A stretch of 64,000 nt of DNA from ZC4RG29 sp964521255 (GTDB lineage Bacteria > Bacteroidota > Bacteroidia > Cytophagales > Cyclobacteriaceae). The stretch's first letter is position 1. Each line of letters starts with the position of its first letter. The translations under genes and the position numbers were made by a program. Under the pieces are notes generated by a model. It saw only the letters and a program-made list of their open reading frames with translations. It had not been told where the DNA came from and did no database searches. The stretch is from NCBI GenBank assembly GCA_964521255.1, contig CAZFRM010000015.1:81132-145131 (forward strand), read 5' to 3'. Shown one piece after another: positions 60,914 to 64,000 of this stretch.

Positions 60914-61384
60914 TTAATCCTCGATTGCCTCAATACCTTGTTCTGCAAGTTTTGCAAGTCCATCTTTCATTGCTTTGATTTGTTCTGGTGAATGTCCTTG
61001 CCAGATAGTAATTTCTCCAACAATCTTAAATGGGTGTTTTGAACGGTAAGACTTTGTTGGATTGCCGGGAAATTTTTTGTCCGTTAAATTTGGGTCATCC
61101 TCTATTACGCCTGTTGGCTCTACTAAATAAATTCTTTCCCGTCCTTCGCCTGATGCAAGTTCAGCGCCCCAAATAGCCGCGTCCAAAGTCGCTGTCAGAT
61201 AGATATATTTCGCTTTATTATTTTGTCCGTAGTTTGAATTAACGCCTGTTTCAATAAAGTCGCCAATTTTCAGATCAGCTTTTGTCCCGTGAAAGTATGT
61301 CTGAGAAAAAGGGCTTTGAACAGATTCATTCGATTTGTTCTCACTTTTGTTTTTTTCCATTGTCATCAAAAATTTCTTCATCAA
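60914..61384 (-). CDS. arr: Rifampin ADP-ribosyltransferase
   Basis: Arr inactivates rifamycins by transfer of ADP-ribose from NAD. The 156-residue product (148 if the ATG at 61360 is used) has FSQTYFHGTKADLKIGDFIETG with the catalytic-region histidine, AKYIYLTATLDAAIWGAELASGEGRERIYLVEPTG and SYRSKHPFKIVGEITIWQGHSPEQIKAMKDG, all as in the Arr family. It stands alone and is flanked by non-coding spacers, as arr genes often are in resistance cassettes; here it may be an environmental, intrinsic copy. Confidence 0.95.
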   Translation of the reverse strand: MMKKFLMTMEKNKSENKSNESVQSPFSQTYFHGTKADLKIGDFIETGVNSNYGQNNKAKYIYLTATLDAAIWGAELASGEGRERIYLVEPTGVIEDDPNLTDKKFPGNPTKSYRSKHPFKIVGEITIWQGHSPEQIKAMKDGLAKLAEQGIEAIED

Positions 61385-61623
61385 CTTTAATCCAGTCCAT
61401 TTCTCCGTTCAGCCTGCTACAAAACCGTCAAGCGATATGTGCATAAATGAAATTATTTTTCTCATATAGTTGTATTTTTTATTGTTGTCTTTGGTTTGTT
61501 ACTGTCTTTTTACAATGACCGCCAATTGTGGGCTGGGCTATTCACAAGTCATTTTTAGTCAATTGTTCTTTTATCCATTCAATCGTCTGTCGTTTCTTAA
61601 AGTCAAACCATTTTTGTCGGTTG

Positions 61624-62712
61624 TCAAGCAATTGTTTCTCGTTTTACAATTACCTTTGTTGTTTCTGTCAGAAAAGCACTTTCCGCGTTCTCCCAACTTT
61701 CAAGTTTCGTTGTTGCTAACTCAAAAGGGATTTCTGTTTTCTCTAACAGCTTTAATACATTTTCTCCGTCTGTTCGCGAATTGGCAAGTCCGATTTTAAA
61801 ATTTACGCCTTTTGCATACATTTCAATTAATGACAAAGGCGTTTTTTTAATATAAATACCCGAACTCGATATAGTTCCAAAATGTCTTACAGATTTTAAA
61901 GTGGTTTCTAACCCTTTGCTTGTTGAACTTGTGTCAATTACCAAATCATACTTCCCTGTTACTTGACGGAAGCTTTCAAAAATGTTATTGGCTCGCAGTT
62001 TCTGAGCAATTTCTAAACGCTCTTTGTTATTGTCAACATAATCAATTTCTGCAACGCCCAATGCTTTTGCAATCATCAAAGCATATATCCCAACGCTTTT
62101 GGCTTGCCCAGCCACAATAAGTACTTTCTGATTTGGGTTAGTTTCAATACCTTTTAAATGCCGATACGCATCTGGAATGTTATCAGAAAGACTCGCCAAA
62201 TGAATAGGGTCAATATAATTGGGGATTTTCAAAAGCATGGCATCCGCAAAAGGAATTTTTATAAAGTCTGACATTGCACCACCAAATTGTAAATGCTTTC
62301 CGAATCCAAACATCGAAAGAGCTGGAGTTCTTTCACAAACACTTGTAAATCCATTGTTACAATTAATACAGCTCCCACAAGATATTTGAAAAGGAACACT
62401 GACTATATCGCCAATTTTTATGTTTTTAACACCATCGCCAATTTCAATTACTTTTGCTACACATTCGTGTCCAAAGGGAAATGGGCCTTTTAAAATATCT
62501 CCAAAGATTGAATTATATTTAGGATCAATCTTTCCTAAGGCGGTTCCAATTTTAATTTTAACTGTTAAGTTATTGAACAAAAACGCATCATCAAGATCAC
62601 ATTTTGCAACAGCAAACGGTCTTACTATTGCTTCTTGTTTGTCAGAAATTTCAGGTCGAGCAACCTCTCTCCATTCTAATTTTCCTTTTTTAATAAAATA
62701 CAATTGTTTCAT
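61624..62712 (-). CDS. Zinc-dependent alcohol dehydrogenase family protein
   Basis: The 362-residue product (ATG at 62712) is a medium-chain dehydrogenase. The catalytic zinc residues are in VAKCDLDD and FPFGHECVAKVIEIGDGV, the structural zinc cysteines in SCGSCINCNNGFTSVC. The nucleotide motif is unusual: VAGQAKSVGIYALMIAKALG in place of GxGxxG. ATG at 62736 is an alternative start. A shared motif, ACAATGACCGCYAA, occurs on each side (61512 and 62810), so it may be an exchanged unit. Confidence 0.9.
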   Translation of the reverse strand: MKQLYFIKKGKLEWREVARPEISDKQEAIVRPFAVAKCDLDDAFLFNNLTVKIKIGTALGKIDPKYNSIFGDILKGPFPFGHECVAKVIEIGDGVKNIKIGDIVSVPFQISCGSCINCNNGFTSVCERTPALSMFGFGKHLQFGGAMSDFIKIPFADAMLLKIPNYIDPIHLASLSDNIPDAYRHLKGIETNPNQKVLIVAGQAKSVGIYALMIAKALGVAEIDYVDNNKERLEIAQKLRANNIFESFRQVTGKYDLVIDTSSTSKGLETTLKSVRHFGTISSSGIYIKKTPLSLIEMYAKGVNFKIGLANSRTDGENVLKLLEKTEIPFELATTKLESWENAESAFLTETTKVIVKRETIA

Positions 62713-63023
62713 GCAGGGGGTTGAATATACCATCAACGATAGTTTCTTTATAATTTAAAAATACTTTGTCTTAATGTAACAGTTTTCTATTCAGCTAAGG
62801 TGTCGCTTCACAATGACCGCTAACATAATGTATTTGTATTGTTACTTTTTTCCCTACCGAAACAAAAATTAAACTAAAAAAAGTAACGACCGATACCGAG
62901 TAGGGCTCCTCACCTCACTTCATTTGTAGCTCAATCTTTTATCACTCATTAATTGAAGTAAGATACAAAATGGTTTAGCTTGCTCATCAACCTCGCCTGA
63001 TTTAAAGCCCAACGTGTTAGTAG
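62713..63023. other. Gene-free spacer with cassette-like motifs
   Basis: The spacer contains ACAATGACCGCTAA at 62810-62823 and GCCCAAC at 63007-63013. The first word recurs as ACAATGACCGCCAA at 61512-61525, in the spacer after the dehydrogenase gene. On the minus strand GTTGGGC follows the protease gene, and GTTAGCGGTCATTG follows further on; these resemble, but do not exactly match, attC core sites of integron cassettes. Confidence 0.4.
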
Positions 63024-64000
63024 TTATTTTTTTTCAATGATTGTTTTTTGAGTTTTTCCTGTTTGATTTTTGGTGGTCAACGTTATCTTTTCTTTGTTTT
63101 TAAACGCAGATTCTTTCGTCATTAGGTCACAAAGCTCTATGTTTTCATAACTAATTTCGTCTACGGCTATAATTTGGTCTCCTACCTTAATTTTATCATC
63201 GAGAGTAGCATCCCATACAATCCCGACTTGTATCTGATTATTTCTGTAAACCGGTTCTACAGGAAAATCCTTTTCTAACAGATTTATTTCTTTACTAAAG
63301 AATGGCTCAAAGTAGAATTTCCTATTCTTGTAGTCAATGGTTACAATACCATTTTCTAAAAGTTTACTTCCAATTCTTGAGTTATTACTATTAGTGGTTT
63401 TAATAGTGATATTATTTAATTTTGATGCATTAATTTCCATTGAAGGTAGTCGCAATTTGTATTGGATAGTATCGTTTGCTGTTCCGTGCATACCTAGTGT
63501 ATAGCTGCCATTTGCTTTCCCCAGAATTTCAAAGATGTTGTATTTTTCAAATAACGCATAATGGCTAAGAGATAAGTCGTACAGTCCTTCCATGCCACTA
63601 TCAAAAAGCAATTGCTCTCTCGCTTTCTTTTTGTTTTTAAGTTTTATCCAAAAGAATGGACTGCTTTGAATTTTATTAAGAAATAATGCTGAGAATTGTT
63701 TGCGGTTAAGGGTAAGTTTATCACCATCACTTGTAACAGTAACAGTCTTACTCGCATCATTAAACTGAACAATAGAATTTCTCAACAAATTGCTTCCAAT
63801 GAACCCATCCGCGTGAAAGCAGTCTAAAAGCAAAGTTTGATTAGCAACTAAAGTAGGAATATCAATAAAAGTTATATCACCTATTGTGATTTCTTTTAAT
63901 GAAACAACAAACAAACTGTCACTTTTTCCACTTTGGTCAGTAATGGGTAAGCACCCGACCAAGTACATTAGGGGCAAATTACTTCCTGCGGTAGCAGATC
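63024..64000 (-). CDS. Retropepsin-like aspartyl protease with PDZ domain (5' end outside window)
   Basis: The frame is open to the window edge, so at least 325 residues of a longer protein are seen. A second aspartyl half contains LLFDSGMEGLYDLS with the D-S-G motif, and before it DGFIGSNLLRNSIVQFNDASKTVTV resembles the flap-to-strand region of bacterial retropepsins (GSNLLR). A PDZ-like domain ends it (VGIVWDATLDDKIKVGDQIIAVDEISYENI). The first D-T/S-G site should lie beyond the window. The protein is likely periplasmic; the substrate is unknown. Confidence 0.8.
   Translation of the reverse strand, partial: SATAGSNLPLMYLVGCLPITDQSGKSDSLFVVSLKEITIGDITFIDIPTLVANQTLLLDCFHADGFIGSNLLRNSIVQFNDASKTVTVTSDGDKLTLNRKQFSALFLNKIQSSPFFWIKLKNKKKAREQLLFDSGMEGLYDLSLSHYALFEKYNIFEILGKANGSYTLGMHGTANDTIQYKLRLPSMEINASKLNNITIKTTNSNNSRIGSKLLENGIVTIDYKNRKFYFEPFFSKEINLLEKDFPVEPVYRNNQIQVGIVWDATLDDKIKVGDQIIAVDEISYENIELCDLMTKESAFKNKEKITLTTKNQTGKTQKTIIEKK

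Noticed and set aside
1..64000. CRISPR array or cas genes
   Set aside because: No regularly spaced short direct repeats with unique spacers and no Cas proteins were seen.
55700..64000. A proven integron
   Set aside because: No integron integrase is in the window and the spacer motifs only partly match attC cores, so this is kept as a hypothesis.

Overview
The window is a chromosome segment from a member of the Bacteroidota, most likely the Cytophagales. The evidence is the gene families (DUF4296, DUF3822, a GH3-family enzyme, a long ribosomal protein S1, Bat-type VWA genes, siroheme genes next to a sulfite reductase with a HEPN-like tail, TPR-TM-histidine kinases), the scarcity of Shine-Dalgarno sequences, and several promoters that match the Bacteroidota -7 box TAnnTTTG. 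There is no rRNA, CRISPR array or prophage. One tRNA (Cys-GCA) is present. The first and last genes are cut by the window edges.

1-24 kb is mostly housekeeping: an OmpA/TPR protein, pyruvate dehydrogenase E1 beta, a Tat-exported DsrE-like protein, mutS2, a DUF58/BatA cluster, a LysE exporter with a GH3-family enzyme, PLP homeostasis protein, coaD with DUF3822, two Nudix hydrolases, pyrE with a sarcosine-oxidase-like flavoenzyme, a RelE/ParE toxin-antitoxin pair, and a sulfite reductase/siroheme operon. 24-44 kb holds a lactonase, a three-gene HipBST-type toxin-antitoxin operon, tRNA-Cys, rpsA, an ABC ATPase with a TolC protein but no permease, peptidase E, a thioredoxin, a WYL regulator with GyrI-like and DJ-1 genes, a glycosyltransferase/GH57 pair, a ParA-like pair and a cystathionine gamma-synthase-type enzyme.

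44-64 kb is the accessory part. Two paralogous loci, at 45-47 kb and 52-56 kb, derive from one ancestral cluster: OmpR-type response regulator, histidine kinase, outer-membrane protein, PepSY-like periplasmic protein, DUF2490 protein. Each has lost a different part. Locus 1 lost the end of the regulator, the kinase and the outer-membrane gene. Locus 2 lost most of the DUF2490 gene next to an IS1182-like transposase relic. Their promoters share a direct repeat of TTCCC/TTTCC half-sites 11 bp apart, about 12 bp upstream of the -7 box. This looks like the operator of the regulator encoded in the locus, and it defines a small envelope-response regulon that I do not recognise as described.

Further right lie an amidase, a frameshifted GNAT toxin with its DUF1778 antitoxin, a K+/H+ antiporter, a rifampin ADP-ribosyltransferase, a zinc alcohol dehydrogenase and a retropepsin/PDZ protein. 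All are on the minus strand and are separated by repeats that suggest cassette-like gene exchange. Small non-coding mobile elements are common: three copies of a 142-147 bp TA-flanked MITE (one supplies the last base of the mutS2 stop codon, one has an inverted core), one 194-bp element with an 8-bp target duplication, a three-copy two-hairpin repeat, and several palindromic intergenic repeats.
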